Shown: piece after piece, positions 22,832 through 33,803 of the stretch
Layout of the letters: each line of letters begins with the position of its first letter
Position numbering within the stretch: the first letter of the stretch is position 1
NCBI GenBank assembly: GCA_958510875.1
Contig: OY294069.1
Location: forward strand, 180,899,112 to 180,963,111
Reading direction: 5' to 3'
DNA length: 64,000 bases
Source of the DNA: Endomychus coccineus
Taxonomy: Eukaryota > Arthropoda > Insecta > Coleoptera > Endomychidae
Program-made: the position numbers and the translations under genes
Notes under the pieces: generated by a model
The model's database searches: none
Seen by the model: the letters and a program-made list of their open reading frames with translations, nothing else
What the model was told of the DNA's origin: nothing

Positions 22832-24352
22832 GAATCAATTGGTAAATCTCAACCACTCCAGCTGACTTTCAGAAATCCACCAGACAACTACTTCTTCATG
22901 AGTTGGAATTGGCCGCTTATAAGAAAAATCTCCATGTGGATGTTTTTGGCTTGTCTAGTGGCCATGGTTGCTCTGGTCATCGCTATGATATCATCGTTGC
23001 CACGGAAATGTAATCCGAAAGTGGAATGGTACCAAGGAAGTGTATTCTACGAAATATTTCCCGCGAGTTTTTCAGATTCCAACAACGGAATGACCGGAGA
23101 TTTCATCGGCATTTCGAAGAACGCCGATTACATAATGGCTCTGGGCGTCAAAGCGGTTCGTCTCAATTCGATCTTCGACACACCAAAATACCCGGAAGAC
23201 TATAAGAATGTCACGTCTCTGATTGAAATAGCCAAGCCTTTGGGTAATTTGGACGATTTCCGCATCATGGTAAAACATTTGAAATCTAGAAACATATCTC
23301 TAATATTAGATTTGCCCATAAGCACGGTGGTAAAAAAATTAAGCTTCAACAAGAGAATCGATAGAGTTAAAAACGAAACGTACAACGAACCTATGATCGA
23401 GTTCTTACGTTCCAACGTACCTGATCCAGTGGAAGAAGCTTTATTCTTTTGGACCCAAAACGGAGTGGAAGGATTTTACCTGAAGGGATTGGAAAGCTTC
23501 GTGGACGATCCAAATTTTGTAACGTCACTGAGACGATGGAAAAAACTCATAGGATTCGATAGGATATTTATCATTAACGAAACGGTCCTAACATCAGCTG
23601 CAAGCTATGTCCTGGATACAATTTTGAGTAACGTCAATCTGATTGATATCCGTATCAAAATAGAACTGGGGGTGAACGAGGTTAGCAAACAAATCGAAAG
23701 TATTGAAAACAGCACGTTATTTCTAAAACCAGGCATGCCATGGGTCCACTGGTCTATGGGAGACGAAAACACTAGACGACTAGCTAATAGACTTCCATTT
23801 GGAAACGCAACTTTAGGTGCTTTACTGTTGCATTTCATGTTGCCTGGATCACCGTCTCTTTTTTATGGTGACGAAATTGGTTTGAGACAAATAATAGATT
23901 CAAGCGGAGACAGAAAAGATTTGGAACATCTTTACCAACTTGGTCCGATGATTTGGCCAAATTCCAAGCAAAGAACGTTTTCATGGATCCACGGTGAAAA
24001 AACTCACATCAACTTCGATCAGGTCGAACTGCTGACCAAAATGACTGCCCTCAGATTAGAGTCACCTTCAATTTACATGAACTCGGTGTTCAAAGAAGGA
24101 GGAAATAAAGCTAACGCTGAAGTAAAATATTCGAGAGAAGATTTGTTGGTGATTCAACGTTGGTATCCGAGGAGGAAGTCTTATGTAGTCGTTAGTAATC
24201 TAGGAGATAAACAGATAAATGCGGATTTGTCCACTTTGTTGTATCGTGGAGAAGTGATTGTTGGACCGAGGGTAGACTCTAGACCTGGATCCGTCTCGTT
24301 CAAAGAAATATCACTTTGGCCCGGGGAATCGGTTGTAACTGTGTTACAATAA
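22832..24352 (+). CDS. SLC3A2-like amino acid transporter heavy chain (4F2hc/rBAT family), coding exon 3
   Basis: Encodes residues 113-618 of the model: a type II membrane glycoprotein that partners SLC7 light-chain amino acid exchangers and carries them to the plasma membrane. After an acceptor (TTTTTTTCAATAG) the frame reads ESIGKSQPLQLTFRNPP, a helix at about residues 146-166 (FLACLVAMVALVIAMI), then PRKC at 172, where heavy chains have the Cys that bonds the light chain. An alpha-amylase-like barrel follows (EWYQGSVFYEIFPASF, later SLFYGDEIGL). The usual nucleophile motif GFRxD reads GFYLKG, so the catalytic Asp is missing, as in 4F2hc; this is not a maltase. Several NxS/T sites suggest glycosylation. 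TAA at 24350-24352. The ATG at 22898 is internal: the frame is open back to the acceptor, and the membrane-proximal tail would be lost if it were used. Confidence 0.92.
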   Translation, partial: ESIGKSQPLQLTFRNPPDNYFFMSWNWPLIRKISMWMFLACLVAMVALVIAMISSLPRKCNPKVEWYQGSVFYEIFPASFSDSNNGMTGDFIGISKNADYIMALGVKAVRLNSIFDTPKYPEDYKNVTSLIEIAKPLGNLDDFRIMVKHLKSRNISLILDLPISTVVKKLSFNKRIDRVKNETYNEPMIEFLRSNVPDPVEEALFFWTQNGVEGFYLKGLESFVDDPNFVTSLRRWKKLIGFDRIFIINETVLTSAASYVLDTILSNVNLIDIRIKIELGVNEVSKQIESIENSTLFLKPGMPWVHWSMGDENTRRLANRLPFGNATLGALLLHFMLPGSPSLFYGDEIGLRQIIDSSGDRKDLEHLYQLGPMIWPNSKQRTFSWIHGEKTHINFDQVELLTKMTALRLESPSIYMNSVFKEGGNKANAEVKYSREDLLVIQRWYPRRKSYVVVSNLGDKQINADLSTLLYRGEVIVGPRVDSRPGSVSFKEISLWPGESVVTVLQ

Positions 24353-24374
24353 TCATAGTCTACCTTGTTATTTT

Positions 24375-24380
24375 AATAAA
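24375..24380 (+). terminator. Polyadenylation signal of the heavy-chain gene
   Basis: AATAAA 23 nt after the stop codon, the first canonical signal downstream. Confidence 0.7.
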
Positions 24381-24844
24381 GAACTATTTTCAACTGTTTT
24401 GTTAATTTTTTCTAAATTTCATCAGTATCATGTTTCTTAATTGAAATAGAAGGTGATATTTTTGTCTTAGATGAAATAACTAGCCCTAGTGAAAGGAAAA
24501 ATATTCAATTTTGTTAATTAATTTACGAATCCAATAACTGCCAAGAATGAAATTTCATCAGTAGAAAGGCGTTTTTTTTGTAACTACTATCTCCAGTTGG
24601 GAGACCAGCGGATTATGTTTGAAGTCATAAGTCAAATGCTCTCACAATCCCAAAAGATCGTAGCTTTCACCCTTGCTCCTTCATTCTATCGACTCCCTTT
24701 TGCACAAAGGATCATAGTAGAGAAGTAGAGTTTGTTACGTTTTCAACGGGTCCACAAGGTTTTCTCTCAGAGCTCCTGAAAGAACCGAGCACATTCAACA
24801 CGATGAATTTTCCCTGTACACCCCAACGGCTGCGATGGAAATGC
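24381..24844. other. 3' flank, nothing recognised
   Basis: No supported feature between the polyadenylation signal and the non-LTR relic. Confidence 0.4.
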
Positions 24845-25432
24845 TGTTGTGGTTGGAGCCACTGCACCTCGCCGTTCAGACAGAAACCATAAAACGAGCG
24901 TATCGCTTTGGTCTTATTGGACAAGGACAGGTCGAAGCATTCTTGGATGGCTTGGATCACCTGGGCCATTGGGGATGAAATCCGACAGGATCAAGGTTCA
25001 CAGTACTTCCGTACCGTTCACGATTCAAGTCTTTAATGGGCGGGAGAACACTGGGGGCAATCCTCATATGATACCAGGGGATTCCGTATGCTTTACCGAT
25101 GGCACCAAGACCGAAAAAAATACAAGTGCTGGAATAGTCGAGACAACGGACCAAGGAGAAATAATTTATTTCAACCTAGGGACACTTGCGACAGAATCGC
25201 AAGCAAAAATATTAATAATTCCAACATAAGCTCGAATTATGAGGGAGAGAGCCTATAAGAATAGACAAGTCATAATTATAACGAGCAACCTAACAGTGCT
25301 TAAGGCACTGGAGTCACACAATCACCTCACAATGTATACTCGATTGTGTGAAGGAACTAGAGGCACTAGTAAAAAAAACAATAGAGTGACACTCGCATGG
25401 GAGTCTGAGGAAACACTAACCGATCTGTGATG
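24845..25432 (+). mobile_element. Non-LTR retrotransposon relic, RNase H region
   Basis: Plus-strand pieces read VFNGRENTGG, then GDSVCFTDGTKTEKNTSAGI (the start of RNase H with its first Asp in FTDGTKT), TESQAKIL, TSNLTVLKALESHNH and NRVTLAWESEE. This is the domain order of RNase H-bearing non-LTR elements. The part that should follow (GNExADELAKxGS and the Cys-rich end) is absent here but is what survives at 55.3-55.8 kb. Frameshifts near 24990 and 25230. Confidence 0.82.
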
Positions 25433-25439
25433 CTTTGAG

Positions 25440-25645
25440 AAGTACGACTGTGGAGGTATGACAAGAATCGCCACGTAAAGGTTCCTGATGGGCACTGATA
25501 CAAGTGCTATATTGATTGCCATGTAAAGGTATGTGATATCCAGAACTGACAGGACCGCCTTCGGATGATTCCAGGGTCGACATGTGGAGGTATGACAATG
25601 ATCGCCATGTGACGATATGGCAAGGATTACCATGTGGTGTCATTT
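25440..25645 (+). repeat. Degenerate minisatellite
   Basis: Variants of ATCGCCATGTGGAGGTATGA recur several times (near 25453, 25470, 25519, 25580, 25598, 25628) at irregular spacing. No coding meaning seen. Confidence 0.6.
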
Positions 25646-27920
25646 GGAGTGGTGAAATTATATCATCGTAGATTCTATGGGTTTATTGGATAACACCGAT
25701 ACTACTATATTACTTCATTACTAACTAAATGGATGTTCTAGAGATCTATGAATACCCCTTTTCAAGGGAAAGCCTTGTCCTCATACCATATTCTGAATCC
25801 TATCGCTCGACCGATATTAACTTGATTCCTTACATTATCATTAATAATATTTGTATGATTGTTTACCTTGGTACCATTCAAAAAACCATGCAATCGATGG
25901 CATAAAGCTATTTATTTTCAAATATGAATTGAATATGTAATATATCTAGTTAACGAGTTTTCGACTTCGTGGACTTACTATCCATCCAACAATCCTGTAA
26001 CTATTATTGGAAAGCAACAGATAATAGCCTGGCGTCACCTTTTACATAACAATTAGAATCATTTATAAACGAGAGTGTGAGGTTTGGAATAAAAAAAAGT
26101 TTATTTATCACTTTTATTAAAAATGATGGCAGCACCATACACTTGAATGAAGCTTTGACAATTTTGATCTAAAAATAAATAAAGAATTGAACAACATTAA
26201 GACATATATCAGTATTTTTAATTATAATATAAATTGAGCAAGTGTATACATTAATAAATTCATATTGTAGAATTATATCTTGTGGTTCGTAAAATAACCA
26301 TTATTTACATACAGGGATGGCTAGAAGTTTGGCACTTTGGCTAGGGAATGTTTGAAACAATCAAAGAAAGAAACGGAATGCAATAATATTCGCAGCCAAA
26401 ATGTCAGCGTTCTTTACTTAAATTTAAAATATTGCAATGATGGCACCCTGAGTATAACAAAATGAAACTTATGATCGTTCTTTTGAGAGGAGAAAATTCG
26501 CCGCCTATAATTATATATTTGTGCTTCTTCTAGGTTGGACGTTTATAAACGTAAACCAAGAAGACTAGATAGCGAACTGTACCGTGCATGTGCGTTTTAT
26601 ATGAATAACACGAGAAAATAACGCAAGCACTTTCATGATGATCATGCTTGAAACAATTCAACGAAAATCTATAAATTGGATCGAACTTTCTTACGCAACA
26701 AATCTTGACATTGACATCTCTTCTTATGTAGATAATGTATATGTCTCTTTCTGGATGCATTTTAAAACTATTAAATTTTGTACTGAGTAAATTCGACTAT
26801 AACAAAACTACTTTGATTTTATCATTTTGTGGCAGTTCTGAAGGCAGTACTAACTGATTTTTAGTGTCTAGTTATTACTACGCTGAGCAGTGATTATTGT
26901 AATGATGTATATTTTGATTAGGTACTTAGGGCAAAATTATCTTCAATCGTGGTAATGAATTTTTAGGAGACCAACTTTTACAACAGAATCTGACGTTCTT
27001 TATATTAAGAGGAAACTTTGAAGTTCATGATAAGGCCGCTACATACGGTCATTGATAATATGAACGTGCATTCCAAAAGAACGTCACGGTCAGGAAGTTC
27101 GACGCGTTAAAATATCTGTTTTCGCCAGATATTTTGACTATACGTACATAAACGCACAAAAAAGTCACAACGTGTTGAGACAAATAAGGTATATTGAACG
27201 TGAATTCGTCAGTAGGTACGGTCGATATTCAAAGTAATGAATGTAATGGGTTCCAAATTTTTGGCGTATGCCACTACAATCAAATCATCAACATTCAAAA
27301 AAATCTTCATGTCACCACAGCAGCTACGTTCATGTATTAAGTCATCAACACCTATATATGTAGCGAAATATATTTAATTTATAACAGTAAAGTAATATCT
27401 TCTAGTATTTACGTTGTTTACTCCATAAGCCTAGTGACTATAAGCAATTCCTATTAACCCCATTCTATTTTCTGATTCTTACAAGGTCATATTTGGCACA
27501 GCCTCGTAAGACGAACAAGAATACCCAAACATGTAGAATAAATCATTCCATTAACAGTACCATCTCTATGAACAGCTGTCCAAAAGTGACAATTACAAAA
27601 TTGTATAAAAATATGAAATTCAAAATAAATTTTCTACCAGCTGGGATGCAAACTTAACTTGTAACGGCTCGTTACAAGTTTATAATTAATTGTCCAAAAA
27701 GAGACTTTAGCTGACATCTGTAGTATAATAGCGGTACCTAAAAATGTGAAACGCTATGATTGTATATTCGGCGATCGAATTATGAATGAGGGGGATCTCT
27801 TTCTCAGCTTATTAATTATAACTTGTAAAGATCATTGAATATAAACTTCAATGGTGGAAGCCATTACTTTGTGCTAATTTATCATATTGATATAACAAAA
27901 TAAAACACGTTGTTCTATGT
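25646..27920. other. No recognised gene
   Basis: 2.3 kb of mostly AT-rich sequence. The segment at 27850-27895 is an inverted relative of 18952-18995, a short dispersed repeat. Nothing else supported. Confidence 0.4.
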
Positions 27921-27931
27921 TATAGAAACAA

Positions 27932-27976
27932 ATCGTGACTATAGTTTCGACACGAGCGTGTCATCTTCAAACGGTA
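27932..27976 (-). ncRNA. Hammerhead ribozyme, PLE family D, one core change
   Basis: Minus strand: ACCGU (stem I), UUGAAGA (consensus CUGANGA, C3 is U), U, GACAC-GCUC-GUGUC (stem II), GAAA, CUAUAGUC ending in cleavage triplet GUC, then ACGAU (stem I, four of five pairs). ACUAUAGU is a perfect palindrome. The C3U change should impair cleavage. Confidence 0.62.
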
Positions 27977-28174
27977 CTAATGTGTGATAATATTAATAAT
28001 CTTCGCTATTTATGGTACAATATAAGACCCAGGTAACAAGTGGGGTTCCGGTTGGGAAGATACATTGCAAGAATAGTATAATGAGGCAGTTAATATTGTG
28101 ATGAGGACATTTTAATACGAAGGTATACTAGAAAGGCACAAGAGGATTATGGAAAATTTTACGCTATCAAAACA

Positions 28175-28397
28175 TCAAACAGGATGCTGTAGTACAAATC
28201 TAATTGATCGTAAAAATTTATTGTCATTATTTTTAATACCTTCAATTTTTATTGATTCTAGTGCGTTTAATTTAAAACCTCTACTCTGGTTATTTAAAAT
28301 TTTAACTTCATCCAAATTTGGAAAAGTGTACCCTGTTTCTAAAATATGGTTAGAGTCACGCACGTCTGTAGGAGCGCAAGATAAAATCAAATGTTAA
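28175..28397 (-). pseudogene. GIY-YIG endonuclease C-terminal fragment of a PLE
   Basis: The minus strand reads SNHILETGYTFPNLDEVKIL and GFKLNALESIKIEGIKNN, a pattern typical of the end of PLE GIY-YIG domains (HxxxTGH-like helix, then LNxLESxxI). No upstream GIY or YIG box is joined to it. Confidence 0.6.
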
Positions 28398-28576
28398 TTT
28401 CGAGTGTTGCAAAAATACTTATTGGTATATAATATATTATAAGATATGCTATGAATTACGTGTAAATAACAAATTATTTTTAATAATCAAAATAAATCAT
28501 TCAAATAAATATCAAGAAAGCATACTTATTATTTTTAGTTAAAATTCAAAGTATATTTGTTACTTTCCTTTTTCTT

Positions 28577-29203
28577 TTGACGTGACAACGTCTTATAATT
28601 CGATGGAGCCGGCTGCACGCACGAGAAAACATGACTCATGAGACGTTCCATTTAAGCATGCGGCGTTACCTCGCTCTAAGGCGTTCCATTTAAGGCTTGA
28701 AGTGCAAGCGAGAGCGTCTCCTACTTGAGTGAGCGATGCGTCCGCGTGGACAGCTGCTATACAAAATAATACATTTACATGTTTTCGTCAAGTATGAAGT
28801 GTAGTGAAAAGTGAATGTGGTGTCAATTGTTTATAGCAACGATAATTGCGGCGATAAAGGTAATGATTCTTTCGATATTAAATATATGTTCAGTGATATA
28901 TTGTCGAATATTCGTGCTTTCATCATTAAAATAAATAGCATGGGTCCGCTAGTGCAGTGATTGTAGGTTATGCTATAATTGACAAAACTATAACAATAAG
29001 TTAACAGAACTATTTCACGATGAGTAAAAAATCAATTGCTTTACTATTCTATCGAAATAATTATCGAGCGTAGCTATGATTTCAAAAAATTAAAACATAA
29101 ATGTTAAATCTTCCACATATCATAACAACGTGTCTGAAATGACAGGTTGGACCAGCCAGCCGTCCATTCAATCAGTATTTTCTTATGACGTTGTCACGTT
29201 CAA
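28577..29203. mobile_element. Nested inverted-repeat element
   Basis: Ends in inverted copies of TTGACGTGACAACGTCTTAT (right end reads TTATGACGTTGTCACGTTCAA). The interior holds a GC-richer block with CGTTCCATTTAAG repeated twice (about 28644 and 28681). No coding frame. Probably a non-autonomous DNA element; class not determined. Confidence 0.6.
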
Positions 29204-29338
29204 CTATCGTCAGTAAACCGACTTTACAGACAACCGATTTTTTTTTAGAAAAAGGAAATGGCGCAAAGAGTTTATATTGGGGGGGTGGCGAAGCGGGAAT
29301 TAGCTAGAGCCAAGATTATCCATATTTTCATAAATTAG

Positions 29339-29380
29339 TATCGTTTGAAGCTGAGCTAGTGTCGAAACTATAGTCACGAT
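29339..29380 (+). ncRNA. Degenerate hammerhead, PLE family D right arm
   Basis: AUCGU / ACGAU gives a perfect 5-bp stem I, and GAAACUAUAGUC is intact, but the core reads UUGAAGC and stem II has lost about three bases. Inactive relic. Confidence 0.5.
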
Positions 29381-29390
29381 TTGTTTCTAT

Positions 29391-30255
29391 AATATATGTG
29401 ATAAAAAAAACAAAGTAAAAGTGTTTTTTTTTATTATATAAATATAAACTTGTGCCGATATTCAAATATGAACATGTAACGAACCGATACAAACTTTAAC
29501 CCCATCGTATTGTGGTGAAACAAAAATTACACGAGATTTGTGAATGAACATGGCTGAAGAAAAAAGAAGTAGATATTAGGCCCGAAGCATTTTTGTTTAA
29601 ATCGAATTCATACCAAAAAAAAGTATATAGTTAAGTAAATGAAGCCTTTCCACTACCAATCACCGCTATTGATTCGGATTTTAACTTTTTTGTTGTTTTG
29701 AAACTTGGTGACTAGGTTCATTGGTATCCACGCTGGCATATAGTACGTACGAAGCCGTTCTCTTTGTTTGACGCAAGGTAATTGGCGTTTGTGGAAGAAA
29801 AAACCGTAATATTTTTGGGTTTTTGTGAATTTTCAAAATTGGCTATTTTTGATTTCGATCCCATTTTTTACAATGAACTGTAACTAGAAAAAACGCTTTT
29901 TTTTTCAAGAATTGACAACAGCGAAAAAAGTATTTTCATCTCAATCTCAACTGTTGGTCAATAACTTCGCAAGTAACACGGTTTAGTAGCATCCTGGACA
30001 CCAAATCCTTGTTACGAAGTTCAATGAAAAGCCGATTCCATCACGACGATTGGTACCTAATCAGGTCATTTTTTTCGGCTTCATTGACTGGACTAATAGT
30101 ACATATTATATTAAGGACAATTTTATTAGTTAGCCGAACACGAACGGGCGTCAGCATAACCAACTTATTTCTGAATTTTCTCCTCTCAGAACGACTCGAA
30201 ATTTACTCTATTCTAGCACTGGATTTCCACAAATTCTACAAAGGCACACTATCTC
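29391..30255. other. 3' flank of expanded
   Basis: Intergenic by position. On the minus strand an AATAAA lies at 30122-30127, about 130 nt past the expanded stop codon, and is the likely polyadenylation signal. Nothing else recognised. Confidence 0.5.
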
Positions 30256-32042
30256 CTAGGAATGCGATTGAACAGTTTTGTGTTTGATTCGCGGATCGGT
30301 TAGTACGTAATTATTAGGGGTGGCTCTCGGAATCTCTGGCAACTTGTCGCCGGGATGTCGATGACTCACCGACGGCGTTTTCCTCGACGTTTTGTTAATT
30401 CGCGTACTGCTCAAACCTGAAACGGGGTATTTCGAGCGAGCCGTCGAGGACTGGCGAGGCGACGTGACCATATCACCTGGATGTTTGGGCATCACGAAAG
30501 CCTTGGTCTGCTTTATAAGAGACCGATCGTTACACAAGGCCGAAATTAACGGTAAGTCCATTTTCTTACTTTTCTCCCTTAGAGTACGGATATCTAAACC
30601 GGATTTGTCAGTCAAAGCGGACGCGTCACCAGCTAAGTCACTCACACTTTTCGTTTTTAACGAATCGACGACCAGGGTGGGAATTCTTTTATCGGGAACG
30701 GGCGGGGGTGGCGGTCTTCTGAATCTCGGGGGTTGCGACGTATCCAACGAATTCAGTATATTATCGTCCGATCGAGTCCTCATGAAACGACTGGGTCGAT
30801 TTGGTGGCAACGGTGGAGGAGGAGGAGGTTCCAAACTACCAGTCGACGAAATACTTGGAGCTCCATAAACTGGCAATTGCACATAAGTATCCGATAAGTT
30901 TTGGCTTGAAGAGTATCTCCCCAAGTAGGGTGTACTCCGATAAAATACAGGTTGATTGTGTGCCAAAGCTGCCAATAAAGATCCTTGTTTCGCTTCCAGA
31001 TACTCCTGCTTACTAATGGCCGGTTCTTTCAATGGAAAAACCACGAAATCCACGTCACTGTACAACTGCTGCTGATACTGCTCTATCTGAGATCTAGACA
31101 GTTGACTCGTATAAACAGTTGCAAGACCAGGTGGTGGTGGAGGGGGTGGTTGACGCGGGGCCGGTGGTGGAGGTGGAAGAAAGGCACATGGCACGAAAAC
31201 ACTAGCTTTACTAGCTGCCACATCCAGATAATTGTTTGGTGAAATAATGGCGTTAACTCGAGGCGTTCTAGGTAATTTTGGTGGTATAGGAGGAACGATC
31301 GAATTTGGAATGGAATAACTCGGCGATGGGCTAACACTAACGGCGCTCGTATGTGCCGTTAGTATACTGGGAGAACGGGTTGTGATGAATCGGGCAGTAG
31401 CTTCTTCGCACGGGTAAATCGGGGGAGGAACCGGAGTGGGATTGTCGGGATACGGAGGAGGATCTCTTAGAGACATCTCGGATAAGCAGCTCGAATCGTC
31501 GTAATCCGGACAACTACCCCCTTCCGTCGAGGTTTTGTTCAGTTGCGCGCCATACGGAGGTGGCGGTGGGCGAAATCTCGAATCGGCGCTGTCGATCCGC
31601 ACTGGAGGTACCGGCAGGTATCCTTGGTAGTAGGAAGGCAACGTGACGTAATCCGAATCGGAGTCTAAGGTGTTGCTGACGCTTTTACAACTGGGATATC
31701 TTCCGACTATCAGATCGGACAATTCTTCGGCGGACAACAACGCCTGTTTGTTATCGGTCGGGTCGCTACCGTCGCCGTGGAAAGATCCAGAATTGCTAAC
31801 GGTCGAATTGGATCTATCCCTGAATATACCGTCGATCTGATCACTGGGAGTGCTGTACTGTTCGCTGGAACTAAGCGTATACACTCCGCTCGTGTGGCTG
31901 CTTGGTGCTGGTCCTGATGTATAAACAGCTTCTCTGGTATCCAGTTCGATGCATGTGGCATCGCTTAGGGCAGAATTTTGGGCGGTGTGCGAGTATCCTA
32001 GTTCCAAACTACTGCTGGTTGATAATCGTCGTCCTTTAACCT
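30256..32042 (-). CDS. ex: Expanded (Hippo-pathway FERM protein), coding exon 3
   Basis: Encodes residues 452-1046, the long C-terminal half. It opens after acceptor TTTTTTTCCAG with VKGRRLSTSSSLELGYSHTA, a segment I associate with the Expanded/FRMD6 family, and ends at TAG (30256-30258). Two PPxY motifs, PPPYG at about 612-615 and PPPYP at about 646-649, are of the type that binds the WW domains of Yorkie, and Kibra in flies. Long poly-proline runs follow (near 750-775, 860-870 and 895-905), potential SH3 or profilin ligands. In flies Expanded is an apical-junction tumour suppressor that activates Hippo/Warts and traps Yorkie. Low-complexity Pro/Ser coding makes strong antisense shadow frames here. 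The exon is GC-richer than its surroundings. Confidence 0.94.
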
Positions 32043-32427
32043 CTGGAAAAAAATAATAGAATATTAAATAGCTCTTTTCCAATTGTGATTCAGAAGAAAT
32101 AGTACAAATAAAAAATCCTAGCCAATGAAACGGTTAAGTGATACGTAATGTGGAAATCTCGTATTTGGAGCCTAAAATCTTTCAGCTAGAGAATGTGATA
32201 AAATTTCGGTATTTTTAATATTGCTAAGCAAAATAGGCTCAATTACTTCTAAGATGTATTAAAATATAGTGGTGCAAATTGAAAGCTATTTGAGGCTGAT
32301 ATCTCATTCAGTTCTGTTTTGACACCCATCGAAAGCAAGCAATCTTGAAGATGTTTGTTCTTGCGTGGAAAAAATATTACGCAAGTCAAAGCATCGCTTG
32401 TTAACATCGATTATATGGATTATTATA
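32043..32427. other. Intron 2 of expanded
   Basis: AT-rich; acceptor AG at 32043-32044 (minus strand). Nothing else recognised before the mariner element. Confidence 0.5.
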
Positions 32428-33330
32428 CAGGGTTTATACCAAAAGTAGTAGGACTGATTTTCTGTAGCGCGAGCAGAGCTGTGGAGGGGGGTTTGGCTGG
32501 CTGGACGAGATGGAGGGGAAACTTAGCATCAGAGAAACACCAGCCGCAGTCGCCTACGGGCTTTGGTTGAGTATAGACATCGTTTTTTTTTGTCGTTATC
32601 GATGCACAAAATGAGTCAAAATCTCGAACAGCGATATTCGATAAAGTTTTGTGTCAAACTGGGGAAATCGGCAACCGAGACCCTAGAAATGGTTAAGCAG
32701 GTTTACGAAGATACTGCAATGAACCGCTCCAGTGTTTTTGATTGGCACAAACTGTTTAAAGAAGGTAGGGAGCTCGTTGAAGACGACCATCGTACCGGAC
32801 CGCCGTCGACGGCACGAACCGACGACAATGTGACCAAAGTGAGAGAACTGCTGAACAATGACCGACGTTTATGCATTGAAGCAATTAGTGATGAGTTGAA
32901 CATTGCTCACACAAGCGTTCAACGCATCGTTCACGAGGATTTGGCCAGACGCAAGGTGTGCGCCAAGATGGTGCCGAACCAAAAAGAAGCGCTGGTGCGC
33001 CTTTCCCAAGAAGTTTTGAACTTTTTGCATACAGACAAAAACTTTTTGGACATTGGCTCCACCTGACTTTTTTTTATTCCCACGGATGAAAAGACAGCTG
33101 AAGAGACATCGGTTTGACTCGATTCAGGACGTTCATGCAGCATCGACGAGGGCTCTCAACAACATCCCCGAAGCTGACTTCCAGAAGGCGTACGGCGAAT
33201 GGCAGCAGCGTTATTCTAAGTGTGTAGCTGCCCAAGGGTGCTATTTCGAAGAATATTAAGGAATTGTAAACATATCTTCAATAAAAAATTTAAAAAAAAA
33301 TCAGTCCCACTACTTCTGGTATAGACCCTG
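32428..33330 (+). mobile_element. Internally deleted mariner element in the expanded intron
   Basis: 903 bp with inverted ends starting CAGGGTTTATACCAAAAGTA and CAGGGTCTATACCAGAAGTA (about 34 bp, three mismatches) and TA on both sides (32426-32427, 33331-33332). It lies in intron 2 of expanded, opposite in strand to the gene. Confidence 0.93.
32590..33259 (+). pseudogene. Mariner transposase with the catalytic core deleted
   Basis: The N-terminal DNA-binding half is open: MSQNLEQRYSIKFCVKLGKS, then WHKLFKEGRELVEDD, SVQRIVHEDLARRKVCAKMV. The frame then jumps from HTDKNFLDIG straight to APPDFFLFPRMKRQLKRHRF in another frame and continues to the normal C-terminus (GCYFEEY). The block of roughly 150 residues with the first two catalytic aspartates is missing; only the third (PPDFF) survives. 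Confidence 0.92.
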
Positions 33331-33332
33331 TA

Positions 33333-33803
33333 TGTTCAATTAGTTTTTTGATATAACTATCTGTCTAGGGCTTCCAAACAAAATATTATAATCAACCTAA
33401 CAAATACAAATAATCTCCATTATGTTTGCCAAGTTCTCTTGTATAGGGCACCCTCAACCCATAGAACACAGAGAGTCTACAATTGGGAGATTCTGTGTTG
33501 GGTGATTAGAACGATTCTCATATCCAGAGAATATATTCATAAATTAACCAAGACGATGAACGATAAGACATGCAAAACTTCTTATATATCACATCTTCTA
33601 GCACAATATATGGTGATGTGGAATACACCAAGGTCTAGGCACTCATGTTGATATGTCAATTGGCAATAAGAAATTACTAGTAACCAAGTTATGAAACATA
33701 GTTTCATGTCGATTCTGTCAGCAGGTTTGTGCTGTTGGGCTTATTATTTTATTTCTGGAGGTGTTGTTGGCATGATCAAATTGAAAACTGTGGGAATACT
33801 TAC
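33333..33803. other. Intron 2 of expanded
   Basis: Donor GTAAGT (minus strand) at 33798-33803. Nothing else recognised. Confidence 0.5.

Larger units (their letters stand above)
27921..29390 (-). mobile_element. PLE family D copy with inverted termini and nested insertion
   Basis: About 50 bp at each end are inverted copies (TATAGAAACAAATCGTGACT at the left; its inverse at the right). Each arm contains a decayed hammerhead. A minus-strand GIY-YIG C-terminal fragment lies at 28175-28397. A further inverted repeat at 28577-29203 looks like a second element inserted inside. Confidence 0.72.

Noticed and set aside
22898..24352. Maltase/alpha-glucosidase gene starting at the ATG at 22898
   Set aside because: The catalytic Asp is missing, a membrane anchor precedes the barrel, and the frame is open upstream to a splice acceptor.
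30392..30868. Glycine-rich plus-strand protein
   Set aside because: It is the antisense shadow of the proline-rich tail of expanded.
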